From assembly GCA_015060445.1 (NCBI GenBank), contig SUYL01000007.1, positions 1 to 55,236 on the forward strand: 55,236 bases of DNA, given 5' to 3'. This document shows positions 18,008-25,664 of the stretch, in pieces; the stretch's first letter is position 1; each line of letters opens with the position of its first letter. The stretch is from Bacteroidales bacterium. Lineage in GTDB: Bacteria > Bacteroidota > Bacteroidia > Bacteroidales > UBA932. The notes under the pieces are model-generated. The model had not been told where the DNA came from and made no database searches. It worked only from the letters and a program-made list of their open reading frames with translations. The position numbers were made by a program, and so were the translations under genes.

Positions 18008-20596
18008 ATGCAACAATATAAAGGATTATATGACAAACAGGTTCTGGAGAGCAGAACAAAATATGGCACAAATGACCTGACACCCCCGGCAAGGGAGAGT
18101 TGGGTTAAATTGTTATTGGGAAAATTCAATGATCCCATAATAAAACTGCTGCTATTTGCAACTTTACTCTCCTTTATTACAGGATATTTCCACGGGTCAA
18201 TTGTTGAGAGCCTTGGAATTCTGTTGGCAGTATTCCTTGCCACATTCATTTCATTTATAAATGAGTACAAGGCCGGAAAAGAGTTTGATATTCTTAATAG
18301 GATAAATGACACGGTTCCGGTAAAGGTGTATAGGAATGGAGCCGTAACCCAAATCCCAAAGAATGAACTGGTAGTAGGGGATATTGTAATTGTAACCCAA
18401 GGAGATGAAATTCCTGCAGACGGCAAACTCCTTGAGACTATGGAATTGAGTGTAAATGAATCATCACTCAATGGGGAGTCGGTATCTTCCAGGAAAACCC
18501 ACTTTCCGGTAAAGGATTTTGCCGGAACTTATTCTCCCAATTTCATTTACAGGGGGACAACAGTCACTGAAGGAGACGGAATTATGGAGGTTACTGCAGT
18601 GGGAGATGCCACTGAGATTGGTAAAACTGCACGTCAGGCTGCAGAACTTACAGGTGCAAAGACTCCTCTCAACAGGCAGTTGGACAAACTGAGCGGAATT
18701 ATCGGGAAGGTAGGATTTACTGTTGCCGGTCTTACATTCCTTGCTCTGGTTATCAGAGATTATGCGGTTGGTATCCTTACATTTTCATTCTCGTTGGAAA
18801 ATTTGACATTATTGCTCAGTTTCTTCATGATAGCAGTTACCCTTATTGTAGTGGCTGTACCTGAGGGACTTGCAATGAGTGTTACACTGAGTCTTGCATA
18901 CAGTATGCGCAAGATGACTGCGGGGAATACACTTGTAAGGAAAATGCATGCCTGCGAAACAATGGGTGCAACAACAGTAATATGTACAGACAAAACAGGT
19001 ACCCTTACCCAGAACAAGATGCTGGTACAGTATTATTCAGGTGCTGCGTGTGAAGATTTTGTCCGTGATATTGCCCTTAATTCAACAGCGTTGCTTGAGA
19101 AGAACAGTAACGGGGAACTTTCTGCAGTTGGAAACCCTACAGAGGGAGCGCTGCTGTTGTATCTGGCAGCCAACGGCTTTTCCTATGAAGAACTCCGTAT
19201 GAAATATAAGGTTGTAAAGAGACTCCCTTTCAGCACTGAGAGGAAATATATGGCAACCATTGCAGATTTTGATCTTCCCGACAAAGTATCACTACTTATT
19301 AAAGGGGCACCTGAAATCATCTTCAGCAAGTGCAGCAACCTGGATGTTGTAAAAGAACTGGAGAAGGTGAAGGAGTTTCAGCAGAAGGGGATGAGGTCAC
19401 TCGCTTTTGCATCAATTGAAATTCCTCTCCTTGATGCAGACAAGGATATTGCCTCGCTTGTAAACGGAAACAAGTTCAACTATAATGGTTTTGTTGCAAT
19501 TGCAGACCCTATAAGAGACGATGTTCCTGCTGCAATGAAGCAGTGTACAGATGCAGGTATTGCAGTAAAGATTGTAACCGGAGACACCTCACTTACTGCA
19601 ATTGAAATTGCCCGCCAGGCAGGATTGTGGAAAGATGGAGATACTTTGGAAAAGAATCATATTACCGGAACAGCATTCTCGGAACTGGATGATGCCGCAG
19701 CAGCAGAAGCAGCCCTGAACATTAAAGTGATGTCACGTGCAAGACCTGCTGACAAAATGAGGCTTGTAAAACTTCTCCAGCAAAGTGGTCAGGTGGTTTC
19801 GGTAACAGGAGACGGTACAAATGATGCCCCGGCACTAAATTATGCAGATGTAGGATTGGCAATGGGTACAGGTACTGCTGTAGCAAAGGAGGCAAGTGAC
19901 ATCATCCTTTTGGATGATTCTTTTGCAAGTGTAACAAGTGCTGTAAGATGGGGACGTTCCATCTATCTGAACATACAGAAGTTTATCCAGTTCCAGTTGA
20001 CAATTAATGTTGTAGCACTGTTTACAGCACTAACTGGACCTTTCATAGGTATAGAATTTCCACTAACAGTTACCCAAATGTTGTGGGTTAACCTGATTAT
20101 GGATACTTTTGCAGCCTTGGCATTGGCAAGTGAACCTTCATACAAGGAGGTAATGAAGAAGAAGCCAAGGGGTATAAACGATTTTATCATTTCAAAGTCA
20201 ATGATGGCCAATATATTTGGTGTAGGACTTCTCTTCCTGGCTATATTGCTGGGTATCCTTGTATATATGAATAAAGATGGAATTGTATCAGTTTATGAAC
20301 TCTCGGTATTCTTTACTATCTTTGTGATGATGCAGTTCTGGAACATGTTCAATGCAAGGACACTTGGAGGAAACAGGTCTGCATTCTACAAACTGAATGA
20401 GAACAGGAACTTCGTTTTAATTGCAGTACTCATACTGGTTCTGCAGATTGTAATAATACACTTTGGCGGAGGATTCTTCAGGACTGAGCCATTGAGCCTT
20501 GAGCACTGGGCTGCAATCATTGCAGGAACATCAATGGTATTGTGGATTGGAGAACTTTGCAGATTGTTCAAAAGGATTAAGGAGAACAGACAATGA
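18008..20596 (+). CDS. Calcium-translocating P-type ATPase (P2, PMCA-like)
   Basis: Predicted Ca2+ efflux pump of the cytoplasmic membrane. The 862-aa sequence has the N-terminal cation ATPase region, the actuator motif (SSLNGES), M4 motif VAVPEGLAMSVTLSLAYSM (around residue 287), phosphorylation motif CTDKTGTLTQNK (Asp328) and hinge GDGTNDAPAL. The PEGL motif points to calcium rather than heavy metals. The next gene starts within its last codons (ATGA overlap at 20593-20596), so the two are translationally coupled. Mg2+ or Mn2+ transport is a less likely alternative. Confidence 0.92.
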   Translation: MQQYKGLYDKQVLESRTKYGTNDLTPPARESWVKLLLGKFNDPIIKLLLFATLLSFITGYFHGSIVESLGILLAVFLATFISFINEYKAGKEFDILNRINDTVPVKVYRNGAVTQIPKNELVVGDIVIVTQGDEIPADGKLLETMELSVNESSLNGESVSSRKTHFPVKDFAGTYSPNFIYRGTTVTEGDGIMEVTAVGDATEIGKTARQAAELTGAKTPLNRQLDKLSGIIGKVGFTVAGLTFLALVIRDYAVGILTFSFSLENLTLLLSFFMIAVTLIVVAVPEGLAMSVTLSLAYSMRKMTAGNTLVRKMHACETMGATTVICTDKTGTLTQNKMLVQYYSGAACEDFVRDIALNSTALLEKNSNGELSAVGNPTEGALLLYLAANGFSYEELRMKYKVVKRLPFSTERKYMATIADFDLPDKVSLLIKGAPEIIFSKCSNLDVVKELEKVKEFQQKGMRSLAFASIEIPLLDADKDIASLVNGNKFNYNGFVAIADPIRDDVPAAMKQCTDAGIAVKIVTGDTSLTAIEIARQAGLWKDGDTLEKNHITGTAFSELDDAAAAEAALNIKVMSRARPADKMRLVKLLQQSGQVVSVTGDGTNDAPALNYADVGLAMGTGTAVAKEASDIILLDDSFASVTSAVRWGRSIYLNIQKFIQFQLTINVVALFTALTGPFIGIEFPLTVTQMLWVNLIMDTFAALALASEPSYKEVMKKKPRGINDFIISKSMMANIFGVGLLFLAILLGILVYMNKDGIVSVYELSVFFTIFVMMQFWNMFNARTLGGNRSAFYKLNENRNFVLIAVLILVLQIVIIHFGGGFFRTEPLSLEHWAAIIAGTSMVLWIGELCRLFKRIKENRQ

Positions 20597-21030
20597 TACA
20601 GACAGAATGCAGCATAGAGGTGAGATACTATGAGACAGACCTTATGGGAATTGTCCACCACTCAAATTACATAAGGTATTTTGAGTATGGGAGGATAAAG
20701 ATGCTTGAGGAGATAGGTCTTCCCATAAGTGAGATTGAGGGAAGGGGGGTGATGCTCCCTGTAGTGTCAACTTTCTGCACATACAAGACTCCATCGAGGA
20801 TGGGAGAGACATTGAGGATAATTTCCAGTGTGGAGAGCATGCCGATGGCAAAAATGAAGATAAAGACAAGGATTGTGAAGGAGAGTTCACAGAACCCTGA
20901 GACACTTCCTGCAGAGATAGGGGCAACAGTGGCAGAGGGTGAAGTGGTGATTGGATTCATAAAGGCAGATACCAGGAGACCTTGCAGGATTCCTGACTAT
21001 GCTGCCCAAATAATGGAAAAATACTTTTAA
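20593..21030 (+). CDS. Acyl-CoA thioesterase, YbgC/4HBT family
   Basis: Hotdog-fold thioesterase of 145 aa. The catalytic block [20 protein letters not shown], with the Asp nucleophile and HHSNY, is near residues 13-32 and defines the YbgC group. Substrates in this family are short acyl-CoA or acyl-ACP thioesters. In Proteobacteria ybgC travels with tol-pal; here it lies between a calcium ATPase and tatA. Its start overlaps the ATPase stop by 4 bp and tatA begins 12 bp after it, so all should be on one transcript. Confidence 0.9.
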   Translation: MIQTECSIEVRYYETDLMGIVHHSNYIRYFEYGRIKMLEEIGLPISEIEGRGVMLPVVSTFCTYKTPSRMGETLRIISSVESMPMAKMKIKTRIVKESSQNPETLPAEIGATVAEGEVVIGFIKADTRRPCRIPDYAAQIMEKYF

Positions 21031-21041
21031 ACTTAAATAAA

Positions 21042-21254
21042 ATGAGAAGTTTGCTTTTGTTCGGCAGTTTTGGTGCCGGTGAGATTATCATTATTGCCCT
21101 AATAGTTCTGCTCCTTTTTGGCGGCAAGAAAATTCCTGAACTCATGAAAGGTATAGGTAAAGGTGTAAAGAGTTTCAAGGATGGTGTAAAGGGCATTGAG
21201 GATGAAATCAATGCCGATTCAACCAAGGACGAGAAATCAGAGGAGAAAAAGTAA
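21042..21254 (+). CDS. tatA: Sec-independent protein translocase TatA
   Basis: Pore-forming component of the twin-arginine translocase. The 70-aa protein has a short N-terminal segment with FGAGE, one membrane helix ([19 protein letters not shown]), an amphipathic helix ([18 protein letters not shown]) and a charged tail of Glu and Lys. There is no separate tatB, which is normal in Bacteroidota. tatC follows with no gap. A likely Tat substrate with an RRK signal is encoded at 45576. Confidence 0.95.
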   Translation: MRSLLLFGSFGAGEIIIIALIVLLLFGGKKIPELMKGIGKGVKSFKDGVKGIEDEINADSTKDEKSEEKK

Positions 21255-22034
21255 TTGGCTGAGCAGGAGATGACATTTTGGGAGCACCTTGATGAACTGA
21301 GGAAGGTGCTTTTCAGGTCTGCCATAGTAATTGCTGTCTTTATGGGTGCAATTTTTATGGCAAAGGACTTTGTATTCAATACTGTGGTGTTTGCCCCAAT
21401 TGATTCAGATTTTATCCTGTACAGGATGATTGACAAAGTGCTTGCAATGTTCAATCTCCCCCTTCTCCCTCAATTTCATCTTGAACTGATTAACATCGAC
21501 CTGTCGGCCCAGTTTTTCATCCATATAAGCACTACATTCTACTTTGCGCTGGTATTGGCTGTGCCGTTTATCATATATCAGTTATGGTGTTTTGTGAGTC
21601 CTGCCCTATATGATAATGAAAAGAGGGCTGCGCAGATTGCATTTGCATTTTCGGGAATCCTTTTCCTTTTGGGTGTACTTGTTGGCTATTATCTGATATT
21701 TCCACTTACGCTCAGATTCCTTGGAACTTATCAGGTGAGTTATGAGGTTGCCAACCAGATCTCGCTGCAATCTTACATTTCAATGTTCACATGGCTCATC
21801 CTCATAATGGGAGTTGTGTTTGAAATGCCTTCACTTGCAGTAATCCTTTCAAAAATTGGGATACTCACCAAGAGTTTCCTTAAGAAATACCGCAGGCACG
21901 CTTTTGTGGTAATGTTGGTAATAGCAGCTTTCATTACACCAAGCGGTGATCCTTTTACCCTTATGGCTGTAGGCCTTCCACTTTACGGATTGTATGAATT
22001 AAGCATTTTGGTTTGCCGTGATTTCGATAAATAA
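21255..22034 (+). CDS. tatC: Sec-independent protein translocase TatC
   Basis: Receptor subunit that recognises twin-arginine signals. The 259-aa protein has about six membrane helices, the conserved N-terminal TFWEHLDELRKVLFRS and the GVVFEMPSL loop with its key Glu. I accept the TTG at 21255, directly after the tatA stop, since MAEQEMTFWEHLDELR resembles family starts; the ATG at 21270 is the alternative. The direct junction suggests translation by ribosomes finishing tatA. The last 17 bp overlap the next gene. Confidence 0.94.
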   Translation: MAEQEMTFWEHLDELRKVLFRSAIVIAVFMGAIFMAKDFVFNTVVFAPIDSDFILYRMIDKVLAMFNLPLLPQFHLELINIDLSAQFFIHISTTFYFALVLAVPFIIYQLWCFVSPALYDNEKRAAQIAFAFSGILFLLGVLVGYYLIFPLTLRFLGTYQVSYEVANQISLQSYISMFTWLILIMGVVFEMPSLAVILSKIGILTKSFLKKYRRHAFVVMLVIAAFITPSGDPFTLMAVGLPLYGLYELSILVCRDFDK

Positions 22035-23961
22035 TGTAAATGTTTCATTCGGTGGCTTTACGTTGCTCAATGATATAAATTTCCATATAACTGACAACGA
22101 CAGGATAGGACTTGTCGGGAAGAATGGAGCAGGAAAATCCACCCTGCTGAAACTTATTCTGGGGTTGAATTCCCCAACTTCCGGGAAGATTATGGTTCCT
22201 CCGGGGCTCACTCTTGGGTATCTGCCGCAGCAGATGGAACACGCCAAGGACAAGAGTGTGATTGATGAGGCCCTTACAGCATTCAATGAACTATTTGAAC
22301 TGCATGCCCGGATAGAGAAAATTAACGGCGAACTTGCAGAACGTACAGATTATGATTCACCGCAGTACAATAATCTTATTGTAAAACTGAATGAATACAA
22401 CGACCGTGTTGCAATACTTGAAGCGGAACCGGTACGTTCACAGGCAGAGAAGGTGCTTACCGGACTTGGATTCAAGAGGAATGAACTGGAGCGCTCAACA
22501 GCAACTTTCAGCCAGGGGTGGAATATGCGCATAGAATTGGCAAAGGTGCTTTTGCGCAAGCCTGATGTACTGCTGCTGGATGAGCCTACCAACCACCTGG
22601 ATATAGAATCAATTGAGTGGTTTGAGGATTATCTGAAAAGTTTTCCAGGTGCAATTGTGCTAATCTCGCACGACCGCAAATTCCTTGACAACATTACCAA
22701 GCGTACCGTTGAGATTATGCTTGGAAAGATATATGATTACAAGGTTCCTTACAGCAAATACAAGGAACTGAGGGCAGAACGTATGCAGCAGCAGTTGGCG
22801 GCATACGAGAACCAGCAGAGGATGATTGAAAAGACCGAGGAGTTCATTGAGAGGTTCCGTTACAAGGCTACAAAGAGCAACCAGGTACAAAGCCGCATAA
22901 AACAGTTGGACAAACTGGAGAGGATAGAGGTTGACATTGAGGACAAGAGTGCCCTGAGTGTGAAATTTCCTCCTGCACCACGCAGCGGACAGATTGTATT
23001 CAGTGCAAAAGATGCAACAATTGGATATGGCACCAAAGTTATTATTGACGGAGTGAACATATCTATTGAGAGAGGGGAGAAGATAGCATTTGTGGGGAGG
23101 AACGGAGAGGGAAAGACTACCCTTATGAGAATCATTACCAAGGAACTCTTCCCGATAGATGGTGAAGCCGGACTCGGATACAATGTGGATATGGGTTACT
23201 TTGCCCAGAACCAGGAGGATGTACTGGACAAGAACGACACAGTGTTTGATACCCTTGACAAGATTGCTGTAGGGGATATCCGCACAAAATTGAGGGATAT
23301 CCTGGGTGCGTTCCTTTTCAGGGGAGAGGATATAGACAAAAAGGTTGCCGTATTGAGCGGTGGTGAAAGGGCCCGTCTGGCAATGGCCAAACTGATGCTC
23401 AAGCCACATAACCTGCTGGCTTTGGATGAGCCTACCAACCACATGGACCTTATTTCAAAGGATATATTGAAACAGGCCCTCAAGGCATACGACGGCACTT
23501 TGGTGATTGTATCGCACGACCGTGATTTCCTCGACGGGCTTGTAGACAAGATTTATGAGTTCAAGGACGGTAAGGTTAAGGAACACCTGGGTGGTGTGCA
23601 GGATTTCCTTGCAAGGAAAAGGCTGGAGAACCTGAATGAACTGGAGAGGAAGGCTCCTGCTGCTTCGGGTAACCCTGCTGTGGCAGCAGAAAAACCTGCA
23701 GGGAAGCAGGAAAACAAGGCTCAGGCACAACTCACCTACCAGCAGATGAAGGAGATTGAGAGGGAAAAGAGCAGGCTGAAGAAAAAGATTGAGCAGTGCG
23801 AAAAGAGGATTGAGGAACTGGAGGGGATCATTGCGGCCCTTGAAAAGGAACTTTGTAATGTTACTGCTCCCGACAAAATACTTGAACTTACAGCAAAATA
23901 TGATACTGCAAAGAGAGAATTGGATGAGAAGATGGATGAGTGGGCAAAATTGAGTGAATAA
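22018..23961 (+). CDS. ABC-F family ATP-binding protein (Uup/YdiF-like)
   Basis: Soluble protein with two ABC cassettes and no membrane domain, expected to act on ribosomes or translation. In 647 aa: first Walker A GLVGKNGAGKST, first Walker B LLLDEPTNHLDIES, a charged linker helix, second Walker A FVGRNGEGKTT, signature LSGGERARLAMAKL, and LALDEPTNHMDL. A C-terminal coiled coil (EREKSRLKKKIEQCEKRIEE) matches the Uup type. The first signature is degenerate (FSQGW), usual for ABC-F. It begins with GTG at 22018 inside tatC, so coupling is likely. Antibiotic protection ABC-F proteins are related, but nothing here points to resistance. Confidence 0.93.
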   Translation: MISINNVNVSFGGFTLLNDINFHITDNDRIGLVGKNGAGKSTLLKLILGLNSPTSGKIMVPPGLTLGYLPQQMEHAKDKSVIDEALTAFNELFELHARIEKINGELAERTDYDSPQYNNLIVKLNEYNDRVAILEAEPVRSQAEKVLTGLGFKRNELERSTATFSQGWNMRIELAKVLLRKPDVLLLDEPTNHLDIESIEWFEDYLKSFPGAIVLISHDRKFLDNITKRTVEIMLGKIYDYKVPYSKYKELRAERMQQQLAAYENQQRMIEKTEEFIERFRYKATKSNQVQSRIKQLDKLERIEVDIEDKSALSVKFPPAPRSGQIVFSAKDATIGYGTKVIIDGVNISIERGEKIAFVGRNGEGKTTLMRIITKELFPIDGEAGLGYNVDMGYFAQNQEDVLDKNDTVFDTLDKIAVGDIRTKLRDILGAFLFRGEDIDKKVAVLSGGERARLAMAKLMLKPHNLLALDEPTNHMDLISKDILKQALKAYDGTLVIVSHDRDFLDGLVDKIYEFKDGKVKEHLGGVQDFLARKRLENLNELERKAPAASGNPAVAAEKPAGKQENKAQAQLTYQQMKEIEREKSRLKKKIEQCEKRIEELEGIIAALEKELCNVTAPDKILELTAKYDTAKRELDEKMDEWAKLSE

Positions 23962-23977
23962 TTAAAAACTGACAGAT

Positions 23978-24721
23978 ATGGAAGAGAAGACAAACTACCT
24001 GTTTGGTATGCATCCTGTATTTGAGGCAATCTCTGCAGGAAAGAATATAGAGAAAGTGTTTCTGAAAAAAGGTCTAACCGGAGAGCAGTTCCAGCAGTTG
24101 TTCACATTGCTGCAGGAGAAACAGATTGCATTCCAGTTTGTACCTGTAGAAAGGCTCGACAAGATTACCCGCGGACGCCACCAGGGGGTAATTGCCGTAA
24201 TTCCTTCTGTAGATTATGTTACGCTGGAAGATGCAGTTGAGCAGGCTTTTGCAAAGAAAGAAAATCCATTATTCCTCCTTTTGGACGGCGTAAGTGATGT
24301 GCGCAACTTTGGAGCAATTGCCCGCAGTGCAGAGTGTGCCGGGGTTGACTGCATTATCCTCCCTGCAAAGGGTGGAGCCTCAATTACCCCTGACGCCATA
24401 AAGACATCCGCAGGCGCATTGTTGAGAATAAATGTGTGCAAGGTGCCTAATCTCAAGACTGCTGCATATTACCTGCTCCAGAGCGATGTGCAGATGGTTT
24501 GTGCAACCGAGAAGGCCGAGGGCTACCTTTATGATGTGGACCTTACAGGCCCTACAGCCATTGTAATGGGTGCAGAAGACAAAGGAATTTCAGACCCTGT
24601 ACGCAAACTTGCTACCGCAGAGGCCAAAATCCCAATGGCCGGCAACATAGGTTCCCTTAATGTTTCTGCCGCCGCTTCTGTGATCCTTTATGAAGCTGTA
24701 AGACAAAGAATAAGCAAATAG
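23978..24721 (+). CDS. rlmB: 23S rRNA (guanosine-2'-O)-methyltransferase RlmB
   Basis: SpoU-family SAM-dependent enzyme, expected to 2'-O-methylate G2251 in the P loop of 23S rRNA. The 247-aa chain has an N-terminal substrate-binding domain (GMHPVFEAI) and the knotted catalytic domain with NFGAIARSAECAGVD, VMGAEDKGIS and GNIGSLNVSAAASVILYE. It follows the ABC-F gene by 16 bp and ends a plus-strand run that begins at 18008. The structured element at 24734 begins 13 bp after its stop. Confidence 0.92.
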   Translation: MEEKTNYLFGMHPVFEAISAGKNIEKVFLKKGLTGEQFQQLFTLLQEKQIAFQFVPVERLDKITRGRHQGVIAVIPSVDYVTLEDAVEQAFAKKENPLFLLLDGVSDVRNFGAIARSAECAGVDCIILPAKGGASITPDAIKTSAGALLRINVCKVPNLKTAAYYLLQSDVQMVCATEKAEGYLYDVDLTGPTAIVMGAEDKGISDPVRKLATAEAKIPMAGNIGSLNVSAAASVILYEAVRQRISK

Positions 24722-24733
24722 TTAATTTTCTCT

Positions 24734-24841
24734 AGAATTAAATAATTAACCCTACCTGCTCGAAGTCTCCTCTGCTACGCCATTGCTGTGCAATAGCTAG
24801 CAACCGTCGAATTATGCAGGCAGGGTTAATTATTTAATTCT
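24734..24841. repeat. Structured palindromic element with conserved core, copy 1
   Basis: Lies between the convergent stops of rlmB (24721) and the second SpoU gene (24853). The outer stem 24734-24753 pairs perfectly with 24822-24841 (20 bp), then one mismatch, then CCTGC with GCAGG (24755-24759, 24816-24820). The core holds GCTCGAAGTCTCCTCTGCT, then CG.CATT, a small hairpin (TTGC/GCAA), and GCAACCGTCGAATTATGC. The same core occurs at 46388-46448 with different arms. It may act as a two-way terminator for the convergent genes; its stem is AT-rich and long. It has no coding capacity. Confidence 0.8.
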
Positions 24842-24852
24842 AATCGGATCAA

Positions 24853-25596
24853 TTATCTTCTGAACTCGGCGCAAATTATTGCGGTGGCAATTGCAACATT
24901 AAGGGATTCTGATGTAACGGCGTCTGCAGGGTAAGGGGGGATGAGAAGTTTGTTGGTGATGAGGGATTCAAGGGCAGGGGAGATGCCGAATGATTCGCTT
25001 CCCATTACCACAAGGCCGTGTTTGGACTCTGCAGGGAGGTTTTCATACAGATTCTTTCCATCCAGGAATGTGCCGTATACCGGAAGACCTGCGGCAGTGA
25101 ATTTTCTGCAGATTTCAGACAAATCTGTATAGATCACCTGTTTGCGGAATATTGCCCCCATTGTGGCCTGCACAACTTTTGGGTTCCATACCTCCACAGT
25201 GCCTGGAGTGGCAAATATTGCATCTACCCCAAACCAGTCTGCCACACGGATAATGGTGCCCAGATTGCCCGGATCCTTCACCCCGTCCAAAGCAAGGTAC
25301 AAAGGTTTTCTTCCCGACAGATTCCCATTAAGATTCTTGAGAATATTGTCGGGAGTAAAATTTGGTTTCTCCACAACTGCAAGGACTGGGGAAGGTGAGG
25401 AGAGACAGGAGATGCGCTCCATGCACTCGCGCCCAATCTCTTCTACTCTGTATACTTCCAGCACCTTGTACCCGGATGCAAGGGCTTCTGAAACTATTTT
25501 TTCACCTTCCGCTATGAAAAGGCCATGCTCATCCCTGAATTTCTTTTGTGCCAGGGAACGGATAAATTTTATCTTGTTTGTAGATAATGCAGGCAT
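24853..25596 (-). CDS. SpoU/TrmH family RNA 2'-O-methyltransferase
   Basis: A second SPOUT-class methyltransferase of 247 aa, diverged from its neighbour RlmB. It has an N-terminal substrate-binding domain (NKIKFIRSLAQKKFRDEHGLFIAEGEK) and the three catalytic motifs PGNLGTIIRVADWFGVD, VMGSESFGIS and SESLNVAIATAI. It could be a TrmH-like tRNA enzyme or act on 23S rRNA; the target is not evident. The gene is convergent with rlmB, with the structured element in the gap. An inverted pair of octamers (25312 and 25347) lies inside its coding sequence. Confidence 0.88.
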   Translation of the reverse strand: MPALSTNKIKFIRSLAQKKFRDEHGLFIAEGEKIVSEALASGYKVLEVYRVEEIGRECMERISCLSSPSPVLAVVEKPNFTPDNILKNLNGNLSGRKPLYLALDGVKDPGNLGTIIRVADWFGVDAIFATPGTVEVWNPKVVQATMGAIFRKQVIYTDLSEICRKFTAAGLPVYGTFLDGKNLYENLPAESKHGLVVMGSESFGISPALESLITNKLLIPPYPADAVTSESLNVAIATAIICAEFRR

Positions 25597-25664
25597 TGGA
25601 ACTTTGTTTTATACAAATATACGGAAGTTTGAACAAAAAGATTAAATTTGTGTAGAATTAAAGA

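Noticed and set aside
22660-23442. 260-codon open frame opposite the ABC-F gene
   Set aside because: Antisense to a well-supported gene with two complete ATPase cassettes; the translated peptide has no recognisable domain.
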